This document shows, one piece after another, positions 42,389-52,252 of a stretch of 64,000 nt of DNA; the first letter of the stretch is position 1; every line of letters starts with the position of its first letter. Origin of the DNA: Spirabiliibacterium falconis. Its GTDB lineage: Bacteria; Pseudomonadota; Gammaproteobacteria; Enterobacterales; Pasteurellaceae. The notes under the pieces are model-generated. The model had not been told where the DNA came from. It did not search any database and worked only from the letters and a program-made list of their open reading frames with translations. The DNA lies in contig NZ_JABMIJ010000006.1 in NCBI RefSeq assembly GCF_014885015.1, positions 310,001 through 374,000 of the forward strand, given 5' to 3'. Position numbers and translations under genes: made by a program.

Positions 42389-42583
42389 ATGAATTGGGAT
42401 CAAATTGAAGGAAAATGGGAACAACTTAAGGGCTCTGTCAAAGAAAAATGGGGTAAACTAACCGATGACGACCTGACCGTTATCGCGGGTAAACGCGATC
42501 AACTTATCGGTAAACTTCAAGAGCGTTATGGCTTAACCAAAGAAGAAATCGAAAAAGAGCTAAACGCGTGGGAAGACGAATAA
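42389..42583 (+). CDS. CsbD-family small stress protein
   Basis: 64 residues. MNWDQIEGKWEQLKGSVKEKWGKLTDDDL and the later GKRDQLIGKLQERYGLTKEEIEKEL-type pattern are those of CsbD (E. coli YjbJ, general stress protein). Highly charged, helical, cytoplasmic. AAGGAG lies before the ATG. An AT-rich upstream region has a TATAAT-like -10 near 42346. Function is not established; homologues rise in stationary phase or osmotic stress. Confidence 0.94.
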   Translation: MNWDQIEGKWEQLKGSVKEKWGKLTDDDLTVIAGKRDQLIGKLQERYGLTKEEIEKELNAWEDE

Positions 42584-42596
42584 TGTTCAACTAAAT

Positions 42597-42628
42597 AAAA
42601 AGTGCGGTCTGACCGCACTTTTTATTAT
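42597..42628 (+). terminator. csbD terminator of inverted uptake signals
   Basis: AAAAAGTGCGGTC (42597-42609) pairs with GACCGCACTTTTT (42611-42623), giving an almost perfect stem, then ATTATT. Symmetric A/T flanks mean it can also end the facing gal operon. Confidence 0.9.
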
Positions 42629-42651
42629 CAACGCAATGGTATTACCTTTTC

Positions 42652-42682
42652 AACCGCACTTTAATGTGCGGTTTTATTTTAT
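42652..42682 (+). terminator. Second uptake-signal hairpin between csbD and galM
   Basis: AACCGCAC and GTGCGGTT pair around TTTAAT, followed by TTATTTTAT on the plus side. The left arm is a full uptake word. With 42597-42623 it makes a tandem double hairpin in a 95-base convergent gap. Confidence 0.7.
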
Positions 42683-43713
42683 GGTGTATAAAATTGGAAA
42701 ACCGTATCATTGCAATACTGTTCTCCAGCTTGACTCATGCCGCCATACTGCCACCATTCAGGGTGATTTGGCGTATCAGGCAGTGCTTCTGTTTCTAGTG
42801 CAATACCCGCTTGATTAACGTATGCTCTCCCTTGGCTATTTGGCGTGCCTGCTAAAAAATTCCCCGTGTACACTTGAATAGCAGGTTGGTTGGTGGAAAT
42901 GGCTAATGCCAAATCATCTTTGCTTGATTGCAACCGCACTTGCACATTGTTCGCATTGCATTCATCAAATAAAAAGGCGTGATCATATCCTTTGGTAATG
43001 CGTTGATCTTCATCACGCATAAAATCTTGCCCAATGGCTTTCATGGTACGAAAATCGAAGCCCGTTCCCTCAACCGCCGTAAGCGGCTTGTTTGGAATCC
43101 CTTCTCTGTTCACCGGCAAATAATGGTTGGCTGCGATACTCAGTTTCTGCGTTAAGATCGTATTGGCTGAGTTAATACCATCAAGATTAAAATAAGGGTG
43201 GCTGGTTAAATTAAGAGGGGTATCCGCTGTGCTACTGGCGGTATAGCAAATGCGTAAGGCGTTGTCGTGATTGAGGGAAAATACTGCCTGCACTTGTACC
43301 TCTCCGGGAAATCCCTGCTCACCATCAGGGGAAACCAATGCCAGTGTTACCGCACTTTCATGTTGTTCTACGATACGCCAACGTTGCTGATTAAAGCCAT
43401 GACTGCCACCATGTAACTGATGTTTACCATCTTGATTGGCATTGAGATGAAAAGTGCGGTCATGCAAGGTAAATTGCGCATTGGCGATACGATTAGCATA
43501 ACGTCCAACACTTGCGCCTAAATAGGCCCCTTGCTCACACTGCACTTTTGGGCTATTTGCACGCAATAGCACTTCTCGCATCAGCGTACCCACAGGCACA
43601 GAGCACGCCAGCCATGTTGCCCCCCAATCCGTGAGCAATACTCGCATGCCGTGCGTATTTTTCAGTTCGATCAACTTAAATGGTTTACCATCAGGTGCGA
43701 GCATCTCGGTCAT
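42679..43713 (-). CDS. galM: Galactose mutarotase (aldose 1-epimerase)
   Basis: 344 residues. The family's sugar-binding residues are visible: [21 protein letters not shown] with [15 protein letters not shown] near 105, catalytic His in [12 protein letters not shown] near 175, and catalytic Glu in [18 protein letters not shown] near 308. It interconverts alpha- and beta-galactose so that GalK can act. Its start overlaps the galK stop by four bases (ATGA). Last gene of the galTKM operon. Confidence 0.96.
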   Translation of the reverse strand: MTEMLAPDGKPFKLIELKNTHGMRVLLTDWGATWLACSVPVGTLMREVLLRANSPKVQCEQGAYLGASVGRYANRIANAQFTLHDRTFHLNANQDGKHQLHGGSHGFNQQRWRIVEQHESAVTLALVSPDGEQGFPGEVQVQAVFSLNHDNALRICYTASSTADTPLNLTSHPYFNLDGINSANTILTQKLSIAANHYLPVNREGIPNKPLTAVEGTGFDFRTMKAIGQDFMRDEDQRITKGYDHAFLFDECNANNVQVRLQSSKDDLALAISTNQPAIQVYTGNFLAGTPNSQGRAYVNQAGIALETEALPDTPNHPEWWQYGGMSQAGEQYCNDTVFQFYTP

Positions 43714-44867
43714 AGTTTATGCACTCCCTGTGAGGCGTGGCAAACATAAAATGTTTCCGATTTTCCAAACCGTGCTTTGTAGTGTTTTGCAATATGCGAC
43801 CGCACTTTATCCACTTTGTCTGCATCCGCTAATGCCACAATACAACCACCGAAGCCCCCACCTGTCATTCGTGCACCACCTTCATTGCCAATAGCTTCTT
43901 GTGCCAGCTCAACCAAATAATCCACTTCAGGCACGGTAATTTCAAAATCATCACGCATTGAGCAATGCGACTGTGCCATTAATTCGCCTAACCGCACTAA
44001 GTCACTTTTTTCTAGTGCATTGACGGCATCTAGCACACGCTGATTTTCACTGATAACATGACGAGCACGTTTTGCCACCTCATTGTCTAACGCCATTAAT
44101 GCCTGCTCTTGAGCTTTAAACTGGGCCACACTGACATCACGCAAGGCTTTTACACCAAAAAACTGGGCAGCTTTTTCGCACTGCTGACGGCGGGTATTAT
44201 ACTCACCACTGACTAAGTCATGTTTTACATTAGAATTGATGATCATCACGGCCACATCTTTTGGTACAGGGGTTGGTTTGGTTTCAAGGCTACGGCAATC
44301 AATCATTAACAAATGATCTTGTTGCCCTAATGCAGAGATGAGCTGATCCATATTGCCGCACTGACAACCTACGAATTTGTTTTCCGCTTTTTGCCCAATT
44401 AACGCTAATTCAACATTACTCAGTGGCAAATTCCCAAGTAATTGGCAAAATTTTCCAACCGATACTTCTAACGCCGCTGATGAGCTTAGCCCTGATCCCA
44501 ATGGCACATTCCCACAAATGACTAAATCTGCACCTTGTTGAAAATCAGGACATTTTTCTTGGATAAATTTCACCACGCCACGCACATAACCTGTCCATTT
44601 TTTATCATGATTTGGCTCAATTGGCTGGCTTAAATCAAATTCATCCCATTCATTGAGATCAACGGCATAAACTTTAAACAGGCTATCTGACCGCACTTTA
44701 CCACTCACGGCTGTGCCATAATCAATCGCACATGGCATAACAAAGCCGTCATTATAATCCGTATGTTCTCCGATAATATTGACTCGCCCTGGGGCATACA
44801 CGGTCAATTGTGGTTCACAATGAAATTGTGTTTCAAATGCATGTGGCGATTTTTGTTGTGGACTCAT
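43710..44867 (-). CDS. galK: Galactokinase
   Basis: 385 residues from [16 protein letters not shown], with AAGGAGA upstream; the frame stays open further upstream inside galT but that is not coding. GHMP kinase marks: [19 protein letters not shown] near 28-46, [17 protein letters not shown] near 120-136, and [16 protein letters not shown] near 340. It phosphorylates galactose at C1. Ten bases after galT and overlapping galM. Confidence 0.97.
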   Translation of the reverse strand: MSPQQKSPHAFETQFHCEPQLTVYAPGRVNIIGEHTDYNDGFVMPCAIDYGTAVSGKVRSDSLFKVYAVDLNEWDEFDLSQPIEPNHDKKWTGYVRGVVKFIQEKCPDFQQGADLVICGNVPLGSGLSSSAALEVSVGKFCQLLGNLPLSNVELALIGQKAENKFVGCQCGNMDQLISALGQQDHLLMIDCRSLETKPTPVPKDVAVMIINSNVKHDLVSGEYNTRRQQCEKAAQFFGVKALRDVSVAQFKAQEQALMALDNEVAKRARHVISENQRVLDAVNALEKSDLVRLGELMAQSHCSMRDDFEITVPEVDYLVELAQEAIGNEGGARMTGGGFGGCIVALADADKVDKVRSHIAKHYKARFGKSETFYVCHASQGVHKL

Positions 44868-44877
44868 CTCTCTCTCC

Positions 44878-45930
44878 TTATCTTGCTTTGTAGTGCACAT
44901 CGCTAAGGTTTGCCAAACGTTCAGCGGCTTGCTCGGCGGTAAGATCACGTTGTGCTTCGGCGAGCATTTCATAGCCCACCATAAATTTGCGTACAGTCGC
45001 GGAACGCAATAATGGTGGGTAGAAGCACGCGTGTAGCTGCCAGTGGTCAATATTACGCCCATCTTTGAAAAACGGCGCAAAGTGCCACCCCATTGAATAC
45101 GGGAATGCACACTCAAATAAATTATCGTATTTCGTCGTTAATGTTTTTAATGCCAACGCCAAATCATCACGGTGCGCCGCATTGAGCTCGTCAAAACGAC
45201 GTACTGGTATTTTTGGCAATAATAGGGTTTCAAATGGCCATGCTGCCCAATAGGGCACAACGGCAAGCCAATATTCACTTTCTACCACTGTGCGTGCGCC
45301 ATCTTGGCGTTCTGCCTTGACGTAATCAAGTAGCAAGTTGCTACCATATTTTTCGTAATAAGCACGCAAATTTTTCTCTTTTGTGGCAATTTCATTCGGC
45401 AGAAAACTGTTTGCCCAAATTTGCCCGTGTGGATGCGGCTGTGAACACCCCATCATAGCCCCTTTATTTTCAAAAACTTGCACCCAAAGATACTCTCTAC
45501 CTAATTCTTGTAACTGACTATCCCATGTATCAATCACGCCACGAATTGCGCTCACATCCAATTCAGGTAACGTTTTACTATGATCGGGCGAAAAGCAAAT
45601 CACACGACTTAATCCACGCACGCCTTGCACTTGGAAAAGCGGATCATCACTGCTCGGTGCGTCAGGGCTATCTGTCATGAGTGCCGCAAAATCATTTTGA
45701 AAAACGTATGTGCCTGTATAATCAGGATTTTTCTCGCCTGAAATGCGCATGTTTCCAGGGCAAAGAAAGCAGTTTGGATCATAGCTGGGTAATTTATCTC
45801 GTGCGGGGGCTTCATTTTGCCCACTCCATGGGCGTTTAGCACGGTGTGGAGAAACTAAAACCCATTCATCTTTCAATGGGTTATAACGACGATGTGGATG
45901 TTCAGTTGCGTCAAATTGCAAAATAGACAT
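44878..45930 (-). CDS. galT: Galactose-1-phosphate uridylyltransferase
   Basis: 350 residues from [19 protein letters not shown], with GGGAGG before the ATG. It has the zinc-type Cys pair in CFLCPGN near 53 and the active-site [13 protein letters not shown] near 160-170, with the nucleophilic second His of HPH. It swaps UMP between UDP-glucose and Gal-1-P in the Leloir pathway. First gene of galTKM; galE is not in the window. A Gal operator and a CRP-like site lie upstream. Confidence 0.97.
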   Translation of the reverse strand: MSILQFDATEHPHRRYNPLKDEWVLVSPHRAKRPWSGQNEAPARDKLPSYDPNCFLCPGNMRISGEKNPDYTGTYVFQNDFAALMTDSPDAPSSDDPLFQVQGVRGLSRVICFSPDHSKTLPELDVSAIRGVIDTWDSQLQELGREYLWVQVFENKGAMMGCSQPHPHGQIWANSFLPNEIATKEKNLRAYYEKYGSNLLLDYVKAERQDGARTVVESEYWLAVVPYWAAWPFETLLLPKIPVRRFDELNAAHRDDLALALKTLTTKYDNLFECAFPYSMGWHFAPFFKDGRNIDHWQLHACFYPPLLRSATVRKFMVGYEMLAEAQRDLTAEQAAERLANLSDVHYKAR

Positions 45931-45943
45931 AACGCCTCCCAAA

Positions 45944-45959
45944 ATGTAAACGTTTTCAT
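45944..45959 (-). promoter_or_regulatory. Gal operator at the galTKM promoter
   Basis: ATGTAAACGTTTTCAT matches the GalR/GalS consensus GTGTAANCGNTTNCAC except at the two end positions. It lies 14 bases before galT and would cover the transcription start predicted from the CRP spacing. Confidence 0.75.
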
Positions 45960-45963
45960 TGTT

Positions 45964-45969
45964 ACTTTA
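45964..45969 (-). promoter_or_regulatory. Predicted -10 of the gal promoter
   Basis: On the minus strand TAAAGT lies where a class II CRP-dependent promoter would have its -10, about 29-34 bases downstream of the CRP site centre (45998.5). This puts the transcription start near 45957. Confidence 0.5.
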
Positions 45970-45990
45970 GCAATGAATTAACCTTTAAAC

Positions 45991-46006
45991 TGTTAAATAG
46001 ATCACA
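45991..46006 (-). promoter_or_regulatory. CRP-like site at the gal promoter
   Basis: TGTTAAATAGATCACA has one mismatch to TGTGA-N6-TCACA. Its centre is 41.5 bases upstream of the predicted start at 45957, the class II geometry. Confidence 0.65.
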
Positions 46007-46122
46007 AAGTTTATAAAAAGTTTCATACACTGCGTTTCCTTACGATTTTCGTTATTGTGCGATTATTTTTTATCACAATTGCGTTACAATAGCCTCTAAC
46101 AATATAACAATGTGAGTGGATT

Positions 46123-46842
46123 ATGACGTGGACAACATTTTTTACTAGCCTCAGCCATCAAATGGATTGGGTTGTTTTAGGAAAATTATTATTAACCGCA
46201 CTTTTAGGGGGATTAATCGGCATTGAGCGTGAAATCAAACGTAAACCCGTTGGCTTGAAAACCTGTGTCGTTATTGCAGTTACCACCTCAGTGCTGACCA
46301 TCGTATCTATCCATGCGGCAGAATATTATGCGTCACTCTCTAACAATATCCGAACCGATCCTATGCGTCTTGCCGCACAAGTTATCAGTGGCATAGGCTT
46401 TATCGGTGGTGGCGTAATTTTACAAAAAAATAATGATGTGATTTCGGGTATTACCACAGCAGCGATTATTTGGGCAGTGGCTGGCGTTGGTATCACAGTA
46501 GGGGCTGGCTTTTACCTTTATGCCCTGATTGCTTCGGCTATCATCATTTTTATTCTAAAATATAGCACAGGCATAAAACGTGTGATCCCCAAACATGAAA
46601 ATATTAATCGTGTCATGATTAAATTGGATATGCAAGACACGCAGCTTGTCAATCACATATCTAAAGTCTTACATCGCGAAGCGTGTGATATTGAAACCAT
46701 TAGCATCAAAGAACAAGATGAACATAAATTGGTGCTAACCATCAAGGCGCAAATGCCAGAACATGGTTCGTCTTATGAGCTGTATAAAGAACTAAAAAAA
46801 GTAAGTGGCATAAGCAACATTGAGATCAATTATTTTAACTAA
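46123..46842 (+). CDS. MgtC/SapB family membrane protein
   Basis: 239 residues. About five membrane helices occupy residues 15-150, with the signature LLTALLGGLIGIEREIKRKPVGLKT near 27, then VISGIGFIGGGVILQ near 88 and GITTAAIIWAVAGVGITVGAG near 110. A C-terminal ACT-like domain (about 165-239) follows. MgtC-type proteins affect magnesium and virulence physiology through membrane partners. It lies between the gal operon and galS, in the same direction as galS, but no role in galactose use is known. Confidence 0.9.
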   Translation: MTWTTFFTSLSHQMDWVVLGKLLLTALLGGLIGIEREIKRKPVGLKTCVVIAVTTSVLTIVSIHAAEYYASLSNNIRTDPMRLAAQVISGIGFIGGGVILQKNNDVISGITTAAIIWAVAGVGITVGAGFYLYALIASAIIIFILKYSTGIKRVIPKHENINRVMIKLDMQDTQLVNHISKVLHREACDIETISIKEQDEHKLVLTIKAQMPEHGSSYELYKELKKVSGISNIEINYFN

Positions 46843-46893
46843 ACCGCACTTTATCCTGTAAAGACTACCCAAAAGGGTAAAAAATCGCTATGA

Positions 46894-46909
46894 TAGAAAA
46901 CGGTTACAC
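46894..46909 (-). promoter_or_regulatory. Gal operator in front of the galS-like gene
   Basis: Read on the minus strand, GTGTAACCGTTTTCTA matches 10 of the 12 fixed positions of GTGTAANCGNTTNCAC. It lies 17 bases before the start codon and abuts a TATGAT -10 candidate at 46889-46894, so it suits autorepression. Confidence 0.7.
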
Positions 46910-46926
46910 TTCAGACAAGGGAAAGT

Positions 46927-47928
46927 ATGGTTACCATTCGTGATGTGGCGCAAGCGGCTAATGTGTCTGTGGCAACAGTCTCGCGCGTGTTAAACGGCTA
47001 TGCCAAAATCAGCGATAAAACACGCCAAGCGGTATTAAGTGCGGTCGAAAAACTGGGTTATTATCCAAATGCCAATGCACAAGCACTTGCCAGCCAAAGC
47101 TCAGATGCACTTGGCGTGGTGGTCACTGATGTTACTGATGCTTTTTTTGGTATTCTCGTTAAATCCGTCGATCAAGTCGCTCATGCTCATAAACACAATA
47201 TTCTCATTGGAATTGGCTATCATGATGCCCAAAAAGAGCAAGCGGCAATCGACTTGTTGCTACGCAAACGTTGCTCTGCATTGGTGGTGCATGCTAAGGC
47301 GTTAAGCGATGACATTTTATGTAATTATATGCGTAACCATCAAGGAATGGTGCTAATCAACCGCACTTTACCCGGTTTTGAACAGCGTTGTGTTGATCTC
47401 AATAATGAAAAAGGTACTTTTCTTGCTACCCAAACGCTGATCCAATATGGGCATTCTCATATTGGCTATATTGGTTCAAATCATAATATTAGTGATGAAA
47501 TTGACCGCAAAAATGGCTATCTAAATGCCCTAACAGAGCACCATATTATGCCGCAAGACACCTATATGGTAAGCTCTAGCCCAGATTACCAAGGCGGGAA
47601 AGAAGCTATGGTTAAGTTATTGAGTTTTAATACGCATTTAACTGCGGCGGTATGCTATAACGATTCAATGGCAGCGGGTGCGCTGTCTATTTTAAATGAA
47701 AACGGTATAAAAGTGCCTGAGCAATTTTCATTGATTGGCTTTGATGATATGCCACTTGCCAGTTATTTAATTCCTAAACTGACTACTATTCGCTATCCGA
47801 TTGATTTAATGGCAAGTTATGCGGCGAAATTGGCCCTTAGTCTAGTCAATTCTGCTATGCAGCCACCGAAAAATATTACATTTAATCCAACCTTAGTGAA
47901 ACGCTTCTCTGTCGATTTTCCCAAATAA
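46927..47928 (+). CDS. galS: LacI-family repressor of galactose genes (GalR/GalS type)
   Basis: 333 residues. The N-terminal DNA-binding helix-turn-helix and hinge (1-55) read [22 protein letters not shown] and [20 protein letters not shown] periplasmic-binding-protein-like sensor domain (60-333) follows with [21 protein letters not shown] and [14 protein letters not shown]. The E. coli GalR/GalS start [21 protein letters not shown] is close. It lies between the gal and mgl operons, each with a matching operator. galS fits the position next to mgl, but galR is equally possible by sequence. Confidence 0.9.
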   Translation: MVTIRDVAQAANVSVATVSRVLNGYAKISDKTRQAVLSAVEKLGYYPNANAQALASQSSDALGVVVTDVTDAFFGILVKSVDQVAHAHKHNILIGIGYHDAQKEQAAIDLLLRKRCSALVVHAKALSDDILCNYMRNHQGMVLINRTLPGFEQRCVDLNNEKGTFLATQTLIQYGHSHIGYIGSNHNISDEIDRKNGYLNALTEHHIMPQDTYMVSSSPDYQGGKEAMVKLLSFNTHLTAAVCYNDSMAAGALSILNENGIKVPEQFSLIGFDDMPLASYLIPKLTTIRYPIDLMASYAAKLALSLVNSAMQPPKNITFNPTLVKRFSVDFPK

Positions 47929-47937
47929 CCGCACTTT

Positions 47938-47953
47938 TGTGATCATTGTCACA
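47938..47953 (+). promoter_or_regulatory. CRP site 1 upstream of mglBAC
   Basis: TGTGATCATTGTCACA is a perfect TGTGA-N6-TCACA. Its centre is 50 bases from that of CRP site 2, close to five helical turns, so both can lie on one DNA face. Confidence 0.85.
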
Positions 47954-47969
47954 TATTTTTATTTTATTA

Positions 47970-47985
47970 ATGTAATCGTTTTCAT
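47970..47985 (+). promoter_or_regulatory. Gal operator between the two CRP sites of mglBAC
   Basis: ATGTAATCGTTTTCAT matches GTGTAANCGNTTNCAC except at the two end positions, the same deviation as the gal operon site. It lies between CRP sites 1 and 2. Confidence 0.8.
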
Positions 47986-47987
47986 TC

Positions 47988-48003
47988 TGTGAAAATGATC
48001 ACA
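47988..48003 (+). promoter_or_regulatory. CRP site 2 at the mglBAC promoter
   Basis: TGTGAAAATGATCACA is a perfect TGTGA-N6-TCACA. A class II arrangement would use TATCCT (48025-48030) as -10 and start near 48037. A second candidate promoter is TTGTCA (48033-48038) with GATAAT (48057-48062). Confidence 0.85.
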
Positions 48004-48143
48004 TACTTTTTACATTATGTTGCGTATCCTTTTTGTCACGTTATCGTGCACAATGCGATAATCTCTTGGACTCGGTTAAAAGTGCGGTTACGCAATGACA
48101 CCGACAATCCAGATCTTTCAATAGGTTATATATGGAGAGAACT

Positions 48144-49136
48144 ATGAAAAAAGCTGTTTTATCTGCCATTGCAGTTGCTGTCGGTATGGGCATTGCAGTC
48201 ACCAGTGCACAAGCAAAGGACAAAATTGGGGTTACTATCTATAAATACGATGATAATTTCATGTCTTTAATGCGCCAAGAAATTGAAAAAGACGCTAAAG
48301 CCTTACAAGATGTTGAATTATTGATGAATGATTCACAAAATGCACAATCTATTCAAAATGACCAAGTTGATGTGCTAATTTCAAAAGGTGTAAAAGCCCT
48401 TGCAATTAACTTAGTTGACCCTGCGGCTGCCCCAACTATTATCAAAAAAGCGTCTGAATATGATATTCCAGTTGTTTTCTTCAACAAAGACCCAGGTCAA
48501 GCCGCACTTGATAGCTATGATAAAGCCTATTTTGTTGGAACAGACCCTAAAGAATCAGGTGAAATCCAAGGTGAATTAATCACTAAACAATGGAAAGCAC
48601 ACCCAGAACTGGACTTAAATAAAGATGGTAAAATCCAATATGTTTTATTAAAAGGTGAACCAGGACACCCAGATGCTGAAGCGCGCACAAAATATGTTAT
48701 TGAACGTTTAAATGCAAACGGTATCGAAACTGAACAGCTTTATATTGATACAGGTATGTGGGATGCTGCGCTGGCTAAAGATAAAAGTGATGCGTGGCTT
48801 TCAGGCCCTAAAGCCAACGAAATTGAAATGATCATCTCTAACAATGATGGTATGGCGATGGGTGCATTAGAAGCAGCTAAAGCACATGGCAAAAAACTAC
48901 CTATCTTTGGTGTTGATGCACTCCCTGAAGTATTGCAATTAATCAAAAATGGACAAATTGCAGGAACAGTGTTGAATGATGGTGTCAATCAAGCGCAAGC
49001 TGTAGTTGACCTATCAAATAATCTTGCTAAAGGTAAGCCAGCAGCAGAAGGCACAAAATGGGAAGTAAAAAACCGCAATGTACGTGTGCCTTATGTTGGT
49101 GTTGATGCCGATAATTTAGATAAATTCTTAAAATAA
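48144..49136 (+). CDS. mglB: Galactose/glucose periplasmic binding protein
   Basis: 330 residues from [16 protein letters not shown], with GGAGAG upstream. The signal peptide is cut after AQA at residue 24. The mature start [20 protein letters not shown] and the calcium-loop DLNKDGKIQ near 155 are those of MglB. Sugar-contact regions FFNKDPGQ and [14 protein letters not shown] are intact. It captures galactose or glucose in the periplasm and passes it to MglAC. A hairpin after the stop probably keeps its transcript level above those of mglA and mglC. Confidence 0.96.
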   Translation: MKKAVLSAIAVAVGMGIAVTSAQAKDKIGVTIYKYDDNFMSLMRQEIEKDAKALQDVELLMNDSQNAQSIQNDQVDVLISKGVKALAINLVDPAAAPTIIKKASEYDIPVVFFNKDPGQAALDSYDKAYFVGTDPKESGEIQGELITKQWKAHPELDLNKDGKIQYVLLKGEPGHPDAEARTKYVIERLNANGIETEQLYIDTGMWDAALAKDKSDAWLSGPKANEIEMIISNNDGMAMGALEAAKAHGKKLPIFGVDALPEVLQLIKNGQIAGTVLNDGVNQAQAVVDLSNNLAKGKPAAEGTKWEVKNRNVRVPYVGVDADNLDKFLK

Positions 49137-49142
49137 TCAATC

Positions 49143-49168
49143 AAGGGAGAGCTTGCTCTCCCCTTTCC
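49143..49168 (+). other. mglB-mglA intercistronic hairpin
   Basis: GGGAGAG and CTCTCCC pair around CTTG, extended by AA/TT, then TTTCCTTG. This is typical of binding-protein operons, where it protects the upstream message or terminates part of transcription. Confidence 0.7.
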
Positions 49169-49180
49169 TTGAGGTTGGCT

Positions 49181-50701
49181 ATGAGTACACAACAACCCTC
49201 TCAAATGGGAGAGATTTTGCTGGAAATGAAAGGTGTCAGCAAAACCTTTCCGGGCGTTAAGGCCCTAGATAATGCCAATTTAACCGTTCGCTCTCACAGT
49301 GTACACGCACTAATGGGAGAAAACGGTGCCGGCAAATCGACATTACTAAAATGTTTATTTGGTATTTACGCCAAAGATGAAGGCGATATTTTATTTTTAG
49401 GTGAACCTGTTAATTTTAAAACCTCAAAAGAAGCCTTAGAAAACGGGATTTCGATGGTGCACCAAGAATTAAACTTGGTAAAACAAAGTAGTGTTATGGA
49501 TAATCTTTGGTTAGGTCGCTATCCAACGAAAGCAGGATTTGTTGAGCATGGCAAAATGTACCATGATACTAAAGCGATTTTTAAAGAATTGGATATTGAT
49601 ATCGATCCCAAAGAAAAAGTTGGAAAATTATCCGTATCCCAAATGCAGATGATCGAAATTGCCAAAGCCTTTTCCTATAACGCCAAGATTGTGATTATGG
49701 ATGAGCCGACCTCATCGCTCTCTGAAAAAGAAGTTAATCACCTTTTTACGATCATTGAAAAACTCAAAAATAAAGGCTGCGGTATTATTTATATTTCCCA
49801 TAAAATGGACGAGATTTTTAAAATCTGTGATGAAATCACCATTCTGCGTGACGGCAAATGGATTAATACCATTCCAGTTAAAGGCGCAACAATGGACGGC
49901 ATCGTGGCAATGATGGTGGGACGTGAACTCACACAACGCTTCCCACCAAAAACCAATGAGCCCAAAGAAGTGATTTTAGAAGTCGAACACTTAACTGCCC
50001 AAAATCAACCGTCTATTCACGATGTCAGTTTTACTCTCCACAAAGGTGAAATTTTAGGTATTGCGGGGCTTGTTGGTGCAAAACGCACGGATATCGTAGA
50101 AACCATTTTTGGTATTCGTGAGCGCAAAGATGGAAGCATCAAGTTACATGGTAAAGAAATGCGTAATAAAACCGCACTTGAAGCAATTAATAACGGTTTT
50201 GCGCTTGTGACGGAAGAACGTCGCTCCACAGGGATTTACTCTAACCTTACTATTGAGTTTAACTCATTGATTTCTAATATTAAATCTTATATGACTAAAT
50301 TTGGGCTATTAAGTAGTGCCAAGATGAAAAGTGATACCCAATGGGTCATTGACGCAATGAATGTCAAAACTCCATCACATAAAACAACGATTGGCTCACT
50401 TTCAGGTGGAAACCAACAAAAAGTCATTATCGGGCGTTGGTTATTAACTCAACCTGAAATATTAATGCTTGATGAGCCGACGCGAGGGATTGATGTTGGA
50501 GCGAAATATGAAATTTATCAATTAATTATGGAGCTTGCGAAAAAAGATAAAGGCATCATTATTATTTCCTCAGAAATGCCAGAGCTGTTAGGTATTACTG
50601 ATCGCATTATGGTAATGAGCAATGGCAAACTCGCAGGTATTGTCAACACCAAAGAAACATCGCAGCAAGAAATTCTTCAACTTGCCGCCAAATACTTATA
50701 A
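49181..50701 (+). CDS. mglA: Galactose/methyl galactoside ABC importer ATP-binding protein
   Basis: 506 residues from [18 protein letters not shown]; the ATG follows GAGGTTGGCT. Two fused ABC domains. The first is complete (Walker [18 protein letters not shown] near 45, signature [13 protein letters not shown], Walker [12 protein letters not shown]). The second has the degenerate Walker [13 protein letters not shown] and signature [15 protein letters not shown], as is normal for MglA/RbsA. It powers galactose import with MglB and MglC. Confidence 0.97.
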   Translation: MSTQQPSQMGEILLEMKGVSKTFPGVKALDNANLTVRSHSVHALMGENGAGKSTLLKCLFGIYAKDEGDILFLGEPVNFKTSKEALENGISMVHQELNLVKQSSVMDNLWLGRYPTKAGFVEHGKMYHDTKAIFKELDIDIDPKEKVGKLSVSQMQMIEIAKAFSYNAKIVIMDEPTSSLSEKEVNHLFTIIEKLKNKGCGIIYISHKMDEIFKICDEITILRDGKWINTIPVKGATMDGIVAMMVGRELTQRFPPKTNEPKEVILEVEHLTAQNQPSIHDVSFTLHKGEILGIAGLVGAKRTDIVETIFGIRERKDGSIKLHGKEMRNKTALEAINNGFALVTEERRSTGIYSNLTIEFNSLISNIKSYMTKFGLLSSAKMKSDTQWVIDAMNVKTPSHKTTIGSLSGGNQQKVIIGRWLLTQPEILMLDEPTRGIDVGAKYEIYQLIMELAKKDKGIIIISSEMPELLGITDRIMVMSNGKLAGIVNTKETSQQEILQLAAKYL

Positions 50702-50720
50702 AAATAGAAGGAACGCAAAA

Positions 50721-51731
50721 ATGGCTGAAATAGGAAAAAACAAGTCGCTTGATTTTCTTAAACAAAATGCGATTTATTTTGTGTTATTAATTCTCTTAGC
50801 AGTTATTATTATCCAAGACGCTAGTTTTTTGAGTTTAATCAACTTTAGTAATATCTTAACACAATCCTCTGTACGACTAATTATTGCACTTGGTGTAGCA
50901 GGGCTTTTAGTTACACAGGGAACTGACTTATCTGCGGGGCGACAAGTAGGTTTAGCCGCCGTGGTTTCTGCAACCATGTTGCAAGCTATCACCAATGTTA
51001 ACCGCGTATTCCCAGATTTACCCGAAATACCAATCCCAGTCGTCATTCTCACTGTCTGTGCAATCGGCGCAATGATCGGATTGCTTAATGGCTTTGTCAT
51101 TGCGGTGCTAAACGTAACACCATTTATCGCAACCTTAGGTACGATGATTATCGTCTATGGAATCAATTCACTTTACTATGATGCGGTCGGCTCATCACCT
51201 ATCGCAGGCTTTACTGCCAGCTTCTCCGAGTTTGCACAAGGCTACTTCCGATTTGGACATTTTAGGCTCTCATATATTACCATTTACGCCATTATCGCCA
51301 CCGTGTTAGTGTGGATCATGTGGAATAAAACCCGCTTTGGTAAGAATATCTTTGCCATTGGCGGCAACCCTGAAGCCGCTCGCGTGTCTGGTGTCAATGT
51401 AACGCGCAACCTCGTTGTAATTTATATGATTGCTGGTATGTTCTATGCCTTCGGCGGTATGCTTGAAGCAGGACGCATCGGCTCAGCTACCAACAACCTC
51501 GGCTTTATGTATGAATTAGATGCTATCGCCGCCTGTGTTGTCGGTGGTGTATCATTCGCTGGTGGTGTGGGTACCGTTATCGGTGTGGTAACAGGGGTGC
51601 TGATTTTCACCGTTATCAACTATGGTTTAACCTACATCGGCGTTAACCCATATTGGCAATATATCATCAAAGGCTCAATCATTATCTTAGCCGTGGCGAT
51701 TGACTCCTTGAAATATGCCAAGAAAAAATAG
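50721..51731 (+). CDS. mglC: Galactose/methyl galactoside ABC importer permease
   Basis: 336 residues from MAEIGKNKSLDFLKQNA, with GAAGGAA upstream; the frame is open earlier inside mglA but the normal length supports this start. About ten membrane helices, with the family motifs GLLVTQGTDLSAGRQVGLAAV near 78 and RFGKNIFAIGGNPEAARVSGVNV near 215. It forms the channel for MglB-delivered sugar. Last gene of mglBAC. Confidence 0.97.
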   Translation: MAEIGKNKSLDFLKQNAIYFVLLILLAVIIIQDASFLSLINFSNILTQSSVRLIIALGVAGLLVTQGTDLSAGRQVGLAAVVSATMLQAITNVNRVFPDLPEIPIPVVILTVCAIGAMIGLLNGFVIAVLNVTPFIATLGTMIIVYGINSLYYDAVGSSPIAGFTASFSEFAQGYFRFGHFRLSYITIYAIIATVLVWIMWNKTRFGKNIFAIGGNPEAARVSGVNVTRNLVVIYMIAGMFYAFGGMLEAGRIGSATNNLGFMYELDAIAACVVGGVSFAGGVGTVIGVVTGVLIFTVINYGLTYIGVNPYWQYIIKGSIIILAVAIDSLKYAKKK

Positions 51732-51747
51732 CCACATCTCAACAGAT

Positions 51748-51778
51748 AAAACCGCACTTTTAACGTGCGGTTTTTATT
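51748..51778 (+). terminator. mglBAC terminator with uptake-word arm
   Basis: AAAACCGCAC pairs with GTGCGGTTTT around a short loop, followed by TATTTC. The left arm is a full uptake word. Confidence 0.85.
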
Positions 51779-51814
51779 TCGTTGGGCTATTAGTAAACGA
51801 ATTGCTATGGCGTT

Positions 51815-52252
51815 TTATGCTTTCTTGAGATAGATAATCGGATAGGGCTGACCTTGTTCATCAACCTTGCTTGTTCGTTCAATCTGAAATCCCATTTTCT
51901 GATAAAATGCCAACGCATTCGGATTTTGTGCATTCACCACGACATTACTCACACCGTTTTTCAAGGCAAAATCCATCAGATTTTTACCAAAACCTTTACC
52001 AAAATAATCAGGGTGAACAAATAACATCTCAATTTTATCTCCATTAATGCCAATAAACCCGATCATTTTTTCGTTTTCCATTGCCACAGCAAGGCACTCC
52101 ACACCTAAAAGTGCGGTTGGCACATGATTTTTTATCTCCGCAATGGCATTAGTATCTAAAAAATGATGGGTTGCTATAACGGACTGTTCCCACAACGCAA
52201 CGAGCAACGCAACATCATGGGATGATCTGTCAGTCAGCTTTTTTATGTTCAT
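51815..52252 (-). CDS. GNAT-family N-acetyltransferase (YjaB-like)
   Basis: 145 residues. The acetyl-CoA loop is IEMLFVHPDYFGKGFGKNLMDFAL near 70-93, and the final ANPNALAFYQKMGFQIERTSKVDEQGQPYPIIYL is like E. coli YjaB. The substrate is unknown. Its start overlaps the tyrR-like stop by four bases (ATGA), so it is translated with that regulator. Confidence 0.88.
   Translation of the reverse strand: MNIKKLTDRSSHDVALLVALWEQSVIATHHFLDTNAIAEIKNHVPTALLGVECLAVAMENEKMIGFIGINGDKIEMLFVHPDYFGKGFGKNLMDFALKNGVSNVVVNAQNPNALAFYQKMGFQIERTSKVDEQGQPYPIIYLKKA

Noticed and set aside
44868-45116. Possible 83-residue N-terminal extension of galK into galT
   Set aside because: Galactokinase is full length from the internal ATG with AAGGAGA; the extension overlaps conserved galT sequence in another frame.
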